NCBI GenBank assembly: GCA_900548875.1
Contig: URMA01000002.1
Coordinates: 21,301-85,300 of the forward strand
Origin: an uncultured Porphyromonadaceae bacterium
GTDB taxonomy: Bacteria > Bacteroidota > Bacteroidia > Bacteroidales > Muribaculaceae
Length of the DNA stretch: 64,000 nt
Reading direction: 5' to 3'
Part shown: piece by piece, positions 38,060 through 47,295 of the stretch
Position numbering within the stretch: the first letter of the stretch is position 1
Layout: every line of letters begins with the position of its first letter
The notes under the pieces: model-generated
Seen by the model: the letters and a program-made list of their open reading frames with translations, nothing else
Told to the model about the DNA's origin: nothing
Databases searched by the model: none
Position numbers and translations under genes: made by a program

Positions 38060-38959
38060 ATGAAACTTGTCATTCGTATAGCAGCGGCAGCCGTGCTGCT
38101 GACAACTGTGGCCTGTCATGAACGCGAACGGGAGTTCGACGCTTGCGGACAGGTTGATGCAACGGAGGTGGTGGTTTCTGCTGAAAACAGCGGAAAGATT
38201 ATGTGGCTGAACGTCGAAGAGGGTGACCGTCTGGAAAAAGGCGAGCTTGTCGGCTATCTGGACACTGTTCCCACTTTTTTGCAGAAACGGGAACTGGAGG
38301 AACGCAAGGAGGGTGCAAAGACAAAGGTGGTGGACATCGAACGACAGCTTCGTGCGCAGTATGCCAATCTTGAAAATCTGAAAACTGACTATGAGCGCTA
38401 CCGCACACTTTTGTCGAAAGATGCGGGAACACAGAAGCAGGTTGACGACCTTGCCGCGCAAATCAAAATTGCGGAAAGCGACATTGCTGCACAAAGGCAG
38501 ACGTATGAAAAAAACAATGGAAACATCTGCAAGGAGATGGATGTGTACGATGTTCAGGTGGCGCAGAAGGCCGACTTGCTGAAAAAGTGCTATGTCACAT
38601 CGCCTATCAATGGTACCGTATTGACAAAATATGCCGAAGAGGGCGAAACGGTCACTTCCGGAAAGTCATTGTTCAAGATTGCCAATCTTGACGACGTGTT
38701 TGTCAGAGCTTATTTTTCGACGAAGCAACTCTCCGACATCAAGTTGGGCGATAAGGTGAAAGTGGTGGCAGAGGACGGTACCGACAATCCCCGTACCTAT
38801 GAAGGCGTTATCCGCTGGATTTCCGACGAGGCGGAGTTTACGCCCAAGAACATACAGACCAAGGACGAACAGGCTGATTTGGTCTATGCAACCAAGGTGG
38901 CCGTGAAGAACGACGGTTTTCTCCGTATCGGCATGTATGCTTACGTACTTTTAAAATAA
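38060..38959 (+). CDS. Periplasmic adaptor, HlyD/YbhG-like lipoprotein
   Basis: 299 residues with lipobox TTVAC. A membrane-fusion protein: biotinyl-lipoyl half-motifs (NVEEGDRLEKGELVGYLDT and VTSPINGTVLTKYAEEGETV) flank a coiled-coil hairpin (about residues 85-165), and a beta-barrel follows (IANLDDVFVRAYFSTKQLSD). It should link the inner-membrane ABC transporter to the TolC-like channel. A GGGAGGAAAGG ribosome-binding region precedes the ATG. Confidence 0.88.
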   Translation: MKLVIRIAAAAVLLTTVACHEREREFDACGQVDATEVVVSAENSGKIMWLNVEEGDRLEKGELVGYLDTVPTFLQKRELEERKEGAKTKVVDIERQLRAQYANLENLKTDYERYRTLLSKDAGTQKQVDDLAAQIKIAESDIAAQRQTYEKNNGNICKEMDVYDVQVAQKADLLKKCYVTSPINGTVLTKYAEEGETVTSGKSLFKIANLDDVFVRAYFSTKQLSDIKLGDKVKVVAEDGTDNPRTYEGVIRWISDEAEFTPKNIQTKDEQADLVYATKVAVKNDGFLRIGMYAYVLLK

Positions 38960-38977
38960 AAGGAGGCGTTTGAGTCT

Positions 38978-39889
38978 ATGTATTCCATTGATGTGCAGCA
39001 TATCGGCAAAAAATACGGAAAGGTGAAGGCGCTGGACGATGTTTCTCTGCAAATCGCGAAAGGAGAACTGTTCGGACTGATTGGTCCTGATGGTGCCGGC
39101 AAGACCTCATTGTTCCGTATCTTGACTACTTTGACCTTGCCCGATGAAGGCAGTGCCACGGTCGAAGGGTTGGATGTGGTGAAGGATTATCGGAAAATTC
39201 GTCCGCTGGTCGGCTATATGCCCGGCAAGTTTTCGCTATATGAAGATTTGAGTGTGGAGGAAAATATGGATTTCTTCGCTACGATATTCGGCACGTCGGT
39301 AAGTGCAAACTATTCTACGATACAGGACATTTATTCCCAACTTGAGCCTTTTCGCAAGCGTAAGGCCGGCAAACTGTCGGGCGGAATGAAGCAGAAACTC
39401 GCACTGTGCTGTGCGTTGGTTCATCGTCCTGCGGTGTTGTTTCTGGATGAACCGACGACAGGTGTCGATGCCGTGAGCCGCGGGGAATTCTGGAATATAT
39501 TGAAGCGCATACAGGCTGACGGCGTGTCGGTAATGGTGTCGACTCCCTATATGGATGAAGCCTCGTTGTGCGACCGCATCGCGCTGATTCAATCGGGAAA
39601 AATCATTGATACGGGTGATGTGGAGTCCATCGTGGCAAAATATCCTTTCCGTTTGTTCTCTGTCAGCGGAGAACCTATTTATCCGCTCCTGAAATTTTTG
39701 CGGCAGATGGAAGAAACGGTCAGTTGTTTCGCCTTCGGGTCGGAACACCATCTGGCAGTGAGCGACAGCCGGTTGACTGTTGACGACATTTCCCGTCGTT
39801 TGTCGCAGGCTGGGTTTGACGGCTGCCGTGTCGCAGAAATCCGTGCGGGAATTGAGGACTGTTTTATGCAGTTGGCTAAAAGAAAGTAA
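38978..39889 (+). CDS. ABC transporter ATP-binding protein (YbhF N-half-like)
   Basis: 303 residues. Walker A GPDGAGKTS, signature LSGGMKQKLAL, Walker B VLFLDEPTTGVDAVS are complete. It matches the N-terminal half of E. coli YbhF in motif detail, but here the halves are separate genes. It drives export with the two permeases downstream. AAAGGAGG lies 12 bases upstream of ATG 38978. Confidence 0.9.
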   Translation: MYSIDVQHIGKKYGKVKALDDVSLQIAKGELFGLIGPDGAGKTSLFRILTTLTLPDEGSATVEGLDVVKDYRKIRPLVGYMPGKFSLYEDLSVEENMDFFATIFGTSVSANYSTIQDIYSQLEPFRKRKAGKLSGGMKQKLALCCALVHRPAVLFLDEPTTGVDAVSRGEFWNILKRIQADGVSVMVSTPYMDEASLCDRIALIQSGKIIDTGDVESIVAKYPFRLFSVSGEPIYPLLKFLRQMEETVSCFAFGSEHHLAVSDSRLTVDDISRRLSQAGFDGCRVAEIRAGIEDCFMQLAKRK

Positions 39890-39892
39890 GCT

Positions 39893-40630
39893 ATGGACAA
39901 CAAAATTATAGATGTCAAAAACCTGACGAAAAAGTTCGGAACGTTTACCGCTGTCGACGGAATTTCGTTCGACGTGGCGAAAGGGGAGATTTTCGGATTT
40001 CTCGGAGCAAACGGCGCGGGCAAAACTACGGCTATCCGAATGTTGTGCGGGTTGAGCCGTCCGACGTCCGGGGGCGGCAGTGTGGCGGGATTTGACATTA
40101 ATTCCGAGCCGGAGAAGATAAAAAGCCATATCGGCTACATGAGCCAGAAGTTTTCGCTTTACTCCGATTTGAAGGTCTGGGAAAATATCCGCCTTTTCGG
40201 AGGAATTTACGGGTTGAACAGAAGGCTGATAGCTGAAAAAAGCGAGGCAATTCTCGCCTCGTTGAAAATGGAAGAGTGGAAAAACACGCTTGTCGCCGAC
40301 CTTCCATTAGGATGGAAACAGAAATTGGCTTTCAGCATAGCGATGATTCACGAGCCGCAGATAGTTTTTCTTGACGAGCCGACCGGTGGTGTCGACCCTG
40401 AAACGCGGAGAAACTTTTGGGAAATCATCTATGAGGCTTCCGACCACGGTACGACGATTTTTGTCACTACCCACTATATGGATGAGGCGGAATATTGCAA
40501 TCGGGTGTCGGTGATGGTTGACGGGCGGATTGAGGCTATCGGTTCGCCGAAGGATTTGAAGGCGGCATACGGTGCTGCAAATATGGACATGGTGTTCCGC
40601 ACTTTGGCGGGACATGCAAAACGGGTGTGA
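39893..40630 (+). CDS. ABC transporter ATP-binding protein (YbhF C-half-like)
   Basis: 245 residues. Walker A GANGAGKTT and Walker B IVFLDEPTGGVDPET are intact, but the signature is LPLGWKQKLAF in place of LSGGQ. The same variant occurs in the second half of YbhF, so it is a family trait rather than damage; a heterodimer with the preceding ATPase is likely. It begins 3 bases after that gene. Confidence 0.9.
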   Translation: MDNKIIDVKNLTKKFGTFTAVDGISFDVAKGEIFGFLGANGAGKTTAIRMLCGLSRPTSGGGSVAGFDINSEPEKIKSHIGYMSQKFSLYSDLKVWENIRLFGGIYGLNRRLIAEKSEAILASLKMEEWKNTLVADLPLGWKQKLAFSIAMIHEPQIVFLDEPTGGVDPETRRNFWEIIYEASDHGTTIFVTTHYMDEAEYCNRVSVMVDGRIEAIGSPKDLKAAYGAANMDMVFRTLAGHAKRV

Positions 40631-40634
40631 GGCT

Positions 40635-41741
40635 ATGAAAGAGTTCCGTAAATTTATAACGAAAGAGTTTCTGCATATTTTCAGGGACCGGCGCACAATT
40701 CTGATTGTGCTGATTATGCCGATTGTCCAGATTGTGCTTTTCGGGTTTGCTGTCAGCACCGACATTAATAATGCCCGGGTGGACATTGTTGGAGATATGA
40801 GGGACAGGCTGGTGATGCAGATTGCGGAACGGATGGACAATAACAGATATTTGCAGGTCGAGTCCCGCTATGAGTCACCGGTGGAGGTCGGCGGTCGGTT
40901 CCGAAGAAGTGAAGTGGATGTGGCAGTCTGTTTTGAAAAGGATTTTGAGAAGAAGCTGACAAAAAACGGACGAGCAGCCGTAAAAATTATCGGTGACGCT
41001 TCCGATCCGAATTCGGCACAGGTTATTGTCAATTATGTGACCGGTGTCATCAACGATGTCGTCGAGGAAATCAATGGTCAGGACGGTGTCAGTTCGTCCG
41101 GCAGGATGCCCACGGTGGAATATGTCTACAATCCCGCTATGAAGTCGTCATATAACTTTGTTCCCGGTGTGATGAGCCTTATCCTGATGCTCATTTGTTC
41201 GATGATGACAGCCATTTCGATAGTCCGGGAAAAAGAAAACGGGACATTGGAGCTGCTGCTTGTGTCGCCGATTCGTCCGGCCTGGATAATTATCAGCAAG
41301 GCCGTTCCCTATTTGGTGCTGTCGGTAGTCAATCTGGTGACGATTTTTCTTTTGTCCCGTTATGTGATTGACGTGCCTGTGCGGGGAAGCATGTTGCTGA
41401 TAGCGTTGGTTTCGCTGATCTTTATTTTTGCATCCCTGTCACTCGGACTGCTTATTTCGACTGTTGCTTCCACGCAGCGCGTCGCCCTGCTGATTTCCGG
41501 CATGGGAATGATGATGCCGACGATGATATTTTCAGGAGTGATATTCCCTTGCGAAAGCATGCCCGTCGTGTTGCAGTGGGTTTCCGACATTATTCCGGCG
41601 AAATGGTACATCATCATGATAAAGAAAGTGATGATTGAAGGTGTCGGATTGGAGTATATCGTGAAAGAACTTGTCATCTTGTCGTCAATGGCCGTATTCC
41701 TGTTTGTGACAAGTGTGAAGTTGTTTAAAACCCGATTGTGA
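40635..41741 (+). CDS. ABC-2 type permease (YbhS-like)
   Basis: 368 residues. One N-terminal membrane helix (TILIVLIMPIVQIVLFGFAV), a large periplasmic domain (about 45-175), then five helices (VPGVMSLILMLICSMMTAIS and IFSGVIFPCESMPVVLQW), the ABC2_membrane_3 layout. ATG 40635 is chosen over an in-frame ATG at 40572 that lies inside the preceding gene and is not hydrophobic. Confidence 0.88.
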   Translation: MKEFRKFITKEFLHIFRDRRTILIVLIMPIVQIVLFGFAVSTDINNARVDIVGDMRDRLVMQIAERMDNNRYLQVESRYESPVEVGGRFRRSEVDVAVCFEKDFEKKLTKNGRAAVKIIGDASDPNSAQVIVNYVTGVINDVVEEINGQDGVSSSGRMPTVEYVYNPAMKSSYNFVPGVMSLILMLICSMMTAISIVREKENGTLELLLVSPIRPAWIIISKAVPYLVLSVVNLVTIFLLSRYVIDVPVRGSMLLIALVSLIFIFASLSLGLLISTVASTQRVALLISGMGMMMPTMIFSGVIFPCESMPVVLQWVSDIIPAKWYIIMIKKVMIEGVGLEYIVKELVILSSMAVFLFVTSVKLFKTRL

Positions 41742-41755
41742 AAGGAGGTTGCCGT

Positions 41756-42853
41756 ATGTGGATATATCTTTTGGAAAAGGAGTTCAAGCAGTTTTTCCGC
41801 GACCCCGGGTTGCCGAAAATGCTGATAACGTTTCCGCTGATGATGATGCTCGTTTTTCCATTTGCCGTCAGCATGGAAATCAAGAATATCAATCTTGCCG
41901 TTGTCGACAATTGCAGGTCCACACTGTCGGCCGAGCTTGTGGAGGCATGTGCAAGTTCCGGTTATTTCCAGCTCGCCGGTGTGTTTTCCGACCCGGCTGA
42001 TGCCAGACATCTGATGGACTTGAACGAGGTGGACGCCATCCTCACGGTGTTTCCCGACTTTGACAAGTCGTTGGAAAACGGCGACCCGCTTCCTGTGGGA
42101 ATCAAGGTGAACACGATTAACGGGAACAAGGGCAGTATCGGGGCCGGATATTTGAACGCGTGTATGCAGAAATTTCTGGCGTCGCATGCGGGCGGCCCTG
42201 TATCGCAGGGAAAAACGATTGAGGTGTCGGCAAAATACGACTACAACCCGTATCTCGACTATAAAGTGTTTATGGTGCCGGCGCTGATTGTCATAGCCAT
42301 TACGATGATTACCGGCTTTTTCCCGGCTTTGAACATAGTGGGAGAGAAGGAAAAAGGAACGATTGAGCAGATTAATGTTTCGCCGGTGAAGCGGAGCACC
42401 TTCATTTTGTGCAAGTTGATACCCTATTGGCTGGTGGCTTTCTTTATTCTGATTTCGTGTCTTGTCATCGCACGGATTGTGTTCGGTTATCATTGTGCCG
42501 GAAATGTCGGAACTCTTTTCCTGTTCACGGCTCTGAACATCATGGTGACTGCCGGATTGGGACTGCTGATTTCCAATTATAGCGACAATGCCCAGCAGGC
42601 CATGTTCATTACCTGGTTTTTCATGATGGTGTTCATGCTTATCAGCGGTATTTTTACGCCTATCTCGTCAATGCCCGGCTGGGCGCAAGCCATTACCTGC
42701 CTTAATCCGTTGCGCTATTATGCAGATGCCATGCGTTGTGTTTATTTGAAAGGCAGTTCGTTTGCCGATGTCTGGTATGACGCTTTGGGGCTGTTTACGA
42801 TTGGTTCCGTAATGCTGTCATGGGCCATTGTCAGCTACAAGAAGCGGGATTAG
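41756..42853 (+). CDS. ABC-2 type permease (YbhR-like)
   Basis: 365 residues, homologous in layout to the preceding permease: one helix at the start, a periplasmic domain, and five helices (IVIAITMITGFFPALNIVGE; LISGIFTPISSMPGWAQAI). ATG 41756 follows AAAGGAGG with 7 bases spacing; the upstream in-frame GTG at 41738 overlaps that ribosome-binding site. It closes the efflux operon. Pumps of this class export hydrophobic drugs or bile-like compounds; the substrate here is unknown. Confidence 0.9.
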   Translation: MWIYLLEKEFKQFFRDPGLPKMLITFPLMMMLVFPFAVSMEIKNINLAVVDNCRSTLSAELVEACASSGYFQLAGVFSDPADARHLMDLNEVDAILTVFPDFDKSLENGDPLPVGIKVNTINGNKGSIGAGYLNACMQKFLASHAGGPVSQGKTIEVSAKYDYNPYLDYKVFMVPALIVIAITMITGFFPALNIVGEKEKGTIEQINVSPVKRSTFILCKLIPYWLVAFFILISCLVIARIVFGYHCAGNVGTLFLFTALNIMVTAGLGLLISNYSDNAQQAMFITWFFMMVFMLISGIFTPISSMPGWAQAITCLNPLRYYADAMRCVYLKGSSFADVWYDALGLFTIGSVMLSWAIVSYKKRD

Positions 42854-42869
42854 CACAAGCATAAAAGAA

Positions 42870-42909
42870 AACTCCTCCGCCCGTTTTTCAAATCGCAGGC
42901 GGAGGAGTT
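42870..42909. terminator. Bidirectional terminator between the efflux operon and kbl
   Basis: AACTCCTCCGCC (42870-42881) pairs perfectly with GGCGGAGGAGTT (42898-42909). On the minus strand the stem runs into TTTTCTTTT, best suited to kbl; the position also ends the efflux operon. Confidence 0.85.
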
Positions 42910-42932
42910 GTATGTAGAAGAATGTATGGGGA

Positions 42933-44123
42933 CTATTTGATTACGCCCATTTCTTTACCAACCTTGATAAATGCGGCAATTGCCTTGTCGAGATGTTCGC
43001 GTTCGTGGCCGGCCGACAGCTGTACACGGATGCGTGCCTGTCCTTTCGGTACGACCGGATAGTAGAATCCCGTCACATAGATGCCTTCTTCCTGCATTCG
43101 TGCTGCAAAGTCCTGCGAGAGTTTTGCATCGTAGAGCATCACGGCGCAGATGGCCGACTGTGTCGGTTTGATGTCGAAGCCTGCCGCCATCATCTTGTCG
43201 CGGAAATAGTTGACGTTGTCCACCAGTTTCGTGTGGAGGGCATCGCTTTCCTTCAGCATCTTGAACATTTCCAGGCTGGCGCCGATGATGGCCGGAGCCA
43301 CCGAGTTGGAGAACAGGTAGGGGCGTGAACGCTGGCGCAGCATGTCGATGATTTCCTTCTTTCCGGTTGTGAAACCGCCCATGGCACCGCCGAATGCCTT
43401 GCCCAAAGTGCCGGTGAAGATGTCAATGCGACCGTAGGCGTTGAACTGTTCTGCCACGCCGTGTCCGGTCGGGCCTACAACGCCTGCCGAGTGCGACTCG
43501 TCGACCATTACCAGTGCATCGTATTTTTCAGCCAAGTCGCAAATCTTGTCGATAGGAGCCACGTTGCCGTCCATCGAGAATACGCCGTCGGTGGCGATGA
43601 TGCGGAAGCGTTGTGCCTGAGCTTCCTGGAGGCAGCGTTCCAGCTCGTTCATGTCGGCATTGGCATAGCGGTAGCGTTTAGCCTTGCACAGACGTACGCC
43701 GTCGATGATGGAAGCATGGTTGAGCGCGTCGGAAATGATGGCATCCTCTTCCGTGAACAGCGGTTCGAACAGTCCGCCGTTGGCATCGAAGCAGGCGGCA
43801 TAGAGTATGGTGTCTTCTGTCTTGAAGTAGTCGGAAATGGCCGCTTCAAGCTCTTTGTGCAAATCCTGTGTACCGCAGATGAATCTTACCGACGACATAC
43901 CGTATCCGTGCGAGTCCATCGCCTTTTTGGCAGCCTCGATAAGGCGTGCGTTGTCGGATAGTCCGAGGTAGTTGTTGGCACAGAAGTTGAGCACGTTTTC
44001 GCCTTTGCCCACCTTGATGTCGGCTTTCTGCGGAGTTGTGATGATGCGTTCGTTCTTGTACAAGCCGGCTTCATGGATACCGGCAAGTTCTTTCGTCAGG
44101 AATTCTTGAAATTTACCGTACAT
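42933..44123 (-). CDS. kbl: Glycine C-acetyltransferase (2-amino-3-ketobutyrate CoA ligase)
   Basis: 396 residues. A PLP enzyme that splits 2-amino-3-oxobutyrate with CoA into glycine and acetyl-CoA. The PLP lysine is Lys242 in FTGTLGKAFGGAMGG; MVDESHSAGVVGPTG holds the PLP-stacking Asp/His region. It works directly after threonine dehydrogenase, encoded divergently 252 bases away. Confidence 0.94.
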   Translation of the reverse strand: MYGKFQEFLTKELAGIHEAGLYKNERIITTPQKADIKVGKGENVLNFCANNYLGLSDNARLIEAAKKAMDSHGYGMSSVRFICGTQDLHKELEAAISDYFKTEDTILYAACFDANGGLFEPLFTEEDAIISDALNHASIIDGVRLCKAKRYRYANADMNELERCLQEAQAQRFRIIATDGVFSMDGNVAPIDKICDLAEKYDALVMVDESHSAGVVGPTGHGVAEQFNAYGRIDIFTGTLGKAFGGAMGGFTTGKKEIIDMLRQRSRPYLFSNSVAPAIIGASLEMFKMLKESDALHTKLVDNVNYFRDKMMAAGFDIKPTQSAICAVMLYDAKLSQDFAARMQEEGIYVTGFYYPVVPKGQARIRVQLSAGHEREHLDKAIAAFIKVGKEMGVIK

Positions 44124-44260
44124 ATTTACTTAGATTTAGAGTGTCATTGTTGTGGGGCGGAAAATACGTATGAAAAATTCCGCCGTAACAAAGATGGCTT
44201 TTTTTTTTCAATAAGCTATAAAAAATAGCGATAAACTGCGTTAAACTCTGCAAATCTGTT

Positions 44261-44268
44261 TATCTTTG
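44261..44268 (+). promoter_or_regulatory. -7 element of the tdh gene
   Basis: TATCTTTG, a perfect -7, with transcription expected near 44275 and a leader of about 100 bases. The -33 is weak. On the other strand a near match (CATCTTTG, 44197-44190) may serve kbl. Confidence 0.5.
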
Positions 44269-44375
44269 TATACGGAAACAGGGGAGATAGTGGAAAGTTT
44301 GCCTATGGTTGGCTGACATTTTGCTACTCAATGTGGCCGGAACTTTGAAAAATAATACCGAAAGAAGATAATGCA

Positions 44376-45329
44376 ATGAAAAATGTGCTGATTATCGGTT
44401 CTACCGGGCAAATCGGTTCAGAACTGACCATGAAGTTGAGAGGTATCTATGGTGGAGCAAATGTAGTGGCCGGATATATTCCCGGTGCAGAGCCCAAGGG
44501 CGAATTGCTCGAAAGCGGTCCCTCTGAAATTGTTGACATAACGAACGCCGCTCAGATAGCCGGGGCGGTTTCGAAGTACAACATCGATACGATCTACAAT
44601 CTGGCGGCATTGCTGTCGGCCGTTGCTGAAGCAAAGCCCCAATTAGCCTGGAAAATTGGTTTGGGAGGATTGTTCAACGTGCTCGAAGTGGCACGCGAAA
44701 AGCAGTGCGCCGTATTTACTCCGAGTTCGATCGGCGCTTTTGGCGATGACACGCCGAAGGACAAGACTCCGCAGGACACTATCCGTAACCCGCGCACGAT
44801 GTATGGGGTGACAAAAGTTTCCGGTGAATTGTTGAGCGACTACTATTTCCACCGTTTTGGCGTGGATACTCGCTCGGTGCGTTTCCCCGGACTGATTTCC
44901 TATGTGACTCCTCCGGGTGGCGGTACAACGGACTATGCCGTGGACATCTACTATTCAGCCGTCAGGGGTGAAACCTTTGAATGTCCGATTGCTGCCGGTA
45001 CGTTTATGGATATGATGTATATGCCCGATGCTCTTCGTGCGGCCATCGAAATCATGGAAGCCGACCCGACGAAATTTGTCCATCGCAATTCGTTCAACAT
45101 TGCCTCCATGAGCTTTGACCCGGAAATCATAGCAGCGGCTATCCGTAAGTATGTGCCCGACTTCAAGATGGTCTATAAGGTGGACCCGCTCCGCCAGCAG
45201 ATTGCCGATTCCTGGCCGAACTCGCTCGACGATACCTGTGCACGTGAGGAATGGGGTTGGAAGCCGGAATACGATCTCGACACCATGACGCGCGACATGC
45301 TTGAAAAACTGCGTATTAAATTAAAATAG
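44376..45329 (+). CDS. tdh: L-threonine 3-dehydrogenase, SDR (epimerase-like) type
   Basis: 317 residues, NAD-dependent. It oxidises threonine to 2-amino-3-oxobutyrate, the Kbl substrate. Motifs: IIGSTGQIGSELTMKL (NAD-binding Rossmann), PSSIGAFGDDTPKD, and the SDR pair Tyr143/Lys147 in MYGVTKVSGE. This is the short-chain/epimerase-type enzyme and not the zinc medium-chain form. An automatic label of UDP-glucose epimerase is possible, but the kbl partner settles the role. Confidence 0.9.
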   Translation: MKNVLIIGSTGQIGSELTMKLRGIYGGANVVAGYIPGAEPKGELLESGPSEIVDITNAAQIAGAVSKYNIDTIYNLAALLSAVAEAKPQLAWKIGLGGLFNVLEVAREKQCAVFTPSSIGAFGDDTPKDKTPQDTIRNPRTMYGVTKVSGELLSDYYFHRFGVDTRSVRFPGLISYVTPPGGGTTDYAVDIYYSAVRGETFECPIAAGTFMDMMYMPDALRAAIEIMEADPTKFVHRNSFNIASMSFDPEIIAAAIRKYVPDFKMVYKVDPLRQQIADSWPNSLDDTCAREEWGWKPEYDLDTMTRDMLEKLRIKLK

Positions 45330-45357
45330 CCTGAACAGAATGTTCGGAAGATTTAGG

Positions 45358-45398
45358 AAGTTGCATGGCGTTCTTTTTTACGCTATGCAACTTTCGTT
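45358..45398 (+). terminator. Terminator of tdh
   Basis: AAGTTGCATGGCG (45358-45370) pairs with CGCTATGCAACTT (45381-45393) with a single G-T wobble, followed by TCGTTTTATAT. Confidence 0.88.
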
Positions 45399-45451
45399 TT
45401 ATATATAATGATTTTTAACATAAATATTCGGCGTCTTCTCTACAATAGCGC

Positions 45452-45459
45452 TATATTTG
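45452..45459 (+). promoter_or_regulatory. -7 element upstream of the cobalamin riboswitch
   Basis: TATATTTG matches TAnnTTTG; transcription would begin near 45466, about 20 bases before the riboswitch. The -33 is weak. Confidence 0.5.
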
Positions 45460-45487
45460 TCGACGTAATGGTTCGTATTGTCGATAT

Positions 45488-45650
45488 TCCGGCAAGCGAT
45501 TAAAAGGGAATCAGGTGAGAATCCTGGACAGTCCCGCTGCTGTATTTCTCGAAAGTCAGGATACGGAGCCACTGGGAAATCGGGCATTTAGCCAAGAAAG
45601 TACTGGGAAGGCATCCTTGATATGAGATAAGTCAGAAGACCTGCCATGCG
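45488..45650 (+). promoter_or_regulatory. Cobalamin (vitamin B12) riboswitch
   Basis: The order of conserved blocks matches the adenosylcobalamin riboswitch: AGGGAATCAGGTGAGAATCC (45505-45524), CAGTCCCGCTGCTGT (45529-45543), GCCACTG (45568-45574), GGGAAGG (45605-45611) and the B12 box AGTCAGAAGACCTGCC (45630-45645). GGCA (45491-45494) and TGCC (45642-45645) can close stem P1. It lies 180 bases upstream of the giant secreted protein and no other gene lies between, so B12 should repress that gene. Confidence 0.93.
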
Positions 45651-45719
45651 TTGAGTAGCTGATGCTTTCGAGGATTGAAGCAATGGTACATTGGTTGTAA
45701 GGATAGACGGGTCAGACTG

Positions 45720-45763
45720 TCGGGCGTAACACAGACGCCGAATGTTTCTTCTCTTTTAAATTT
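45720..45763 (+). terminator. Candidate riboswitch expression platform (terminator)
   Basis: TCGGGCGT (45720-45727) pairs with ACGCCGA (45735-45741) with one bulged G, followed by the U-rich TGTTTCTTCTCTTTT. It lies between the riboswitch and the ATG at 45832. A terminator that forms when B12 is bound would turn the gene off. Confidence 0.55.
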
Positions 45764-45831
45764 CATAAGCATTGCTCTCAACGGGAGTTGAGTACGGATT
45801 TTATTCACTATTTTGTTTAACATTAATGCTT

Positions 45832-47295
45832 ATGAAAAAGAAAGCACTTTTTTTGATGTTCGTGTGTTGGAGTCTGCTGATACCTTTGGCGGTGTCAGGG
45901 CAGACCGGCAGTGCCACACGTGTGCTGATGCCTCAGTTCGGGAAAACCGAAGTGACGGTCAGCGGAGAACTCGAATTTCTCGACCCGTGGGGCGGGGAGG
46001 GCATTAAGGGGTCAAATTCCTACAATTCCCTTTCTACCATTGTTTTTAAGCCCGAATCTCCCGGGCAGGCCGTTCAAATTACGTTTGAGCGGATCGACGT
46101 GCAGGAATATTCCTCTTCCTGGAATTCCTATCCTGCCCGTCTGGTGGTCTACAACGGCAAAGTGGATGCCGACGATTCGTTTTCCTATCCGTCGTCGACA
46201 TCGGAAGTCAATTCTTCCTCTCAATTGCCCGAGGGCGATGTGCTCAGCACATTTACCGGCACTTTTTCCAATCAGGTGGTTTATTCCACTTCGCCCGACG
46301 GCATTTTGTCGGTGGGCTATCTGTTCTGCAATGCCAGCGACTGCGACGGGTGGGTGGCAAAGGTGAAAAGTGTCAAACTGGAGAATATGAAGGTGACGGG
46401 CGGCGGTGTGTCGTATGAAAATGTCGATGCTGCGCCGGTCGGTAAGATGGGTGTGGCGTTGGCCAATTTCTATGTGGATGCCGATGGCGTGATGAATGCC
46501 GACCGGATAACATCCGTGTCGTTCCGTCTGCCTGAAAACGGAGTGGCGGATGCTCAAAAAATCCGTCTGTATGTAGGTGCGCAGGCTGATTGCAGCGGAT
46601 TGAAACCATTGGATGCAACGATGAGCATGCAGGGCGACGTTTACACGCTGACTCTTGACAAACCGCTCACTTCGGGACGCAACTGGTTTACGCTGGCTGC
46701 CGACGTGAAGCCGGAAGCCGTTTTCGGAGCGTCCGTACGGCTGGAAGTGGATAAGGTGACGACCGGAACATTCCCGTCGGGCGTGTCGCCCTGGGCCACG
46801 GCAGAGCCGGTGACGGTGACAGTACCTTCTGTCGTGCTGATGTCAAAGTCTGCCACCTACAATGTCGGTGCGGAAAGTATTCAGTTCTACGACGATGGCG
46901 GTAAGAACGGTAAAATTTCATCCAAGTTTGAAGGCGTGGTTACTTTCGTTCCGACCACACCCGGCAAGAGAGTGCAGATTGACTTTTCGAAAGTCAGCCT
47001 CTATGAGAACAAGTACGGCTCGGTTACATCCAACGACGATGTAATGATTGTTTACGACGGTAAGCAGAAGGATGAAAGCCGTATCAATACGGTGATGCAC
47101 GACGGACAGCCGGCTGTCGTGCGTTCCATGTCGGCCGACGGGGCACTTACCGTGTATCTGAAATCCGTGACGGGCGAATACTATCTGAAGGACGGATTTG
47201 AAGCCGTAGTTTCCGAATACGAACCGCAACAGATGACGGTGAAAGAAGTGACCGTCGCACAGTGGACGGAAGGAACGGTAGGCCGCCGGCGATGA
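45832..47295 (+). CDS. Giant T9SS surface protein, N-terminal part (frameshifted)
   Basis: 487 residues from ATG 45832 (MKKKALFLMFVCWSLLIPLA signal peptide). An in-frame start at 45772 would add 20 residues from the riboswitch leader and was rejected. The part holds two CUB-like beta-sandwich domains (about 53-185 and 340-463; FDDGG-like YDDGGKNGKISSKFEG) around a sialidase-N-terminal-like beta domain (about 185-325). It ends in junk (GRRR, stop) because of a one-base slip at 47279-47284. Dropping one G gives TVAAGDEAQPILSVNV and joins the next entry into one protein of about 2,338 residues. Confidence 0.85.
   Translation: MKKKALFLMFVCWSLLIPLAVSGQTGSATRVLMPQFGKTEVTVSGELEFLDPWGGEGIKGSNSYNSLSTIVFKPESPGQAVQITFERIDVQEYSSSWNSYPARLVVYNGKVDADDSFSYPSSTSEVNSSSQLPEGDVLSTFTGTFSNQVVYSTSPDGILSVGYLFCNASDCDGWVAKVKSVKLENMKVTGGGVSYENVDAAPVGKMGVALANFYVDADGVMNADRITSVSFRLPENGVADAQKIRLYVGAQADCSGLKPLDATMSMQGDVYTLTLDKPLTSGRNWFTLAADVKPEAVFGASVRLEVDKVTTGTFPSGVSPWATAEPVTVTVPSVVLMSKSATYNVGAESIQFYDDGGKNGKISSKFEGVVTFVPTTPGKRVQIDFSKVSLYENKYGSVTSNDDVMIVYDGKQKDESRINTVMHDGQPAVVRSMSADGALTVYLKSVTGEYYLKDGFEAVVSEYEPQQMTVKEVTVAQWTEGTVGRRR

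Noticed and set aside
44275..44375. Possible glycine or threonine riboswitch in the tdh leader
   Set aside because: The 100-base leader lacks the conserved blocks of the glycine aptamer, and I could not fold a convincing switch by eye.
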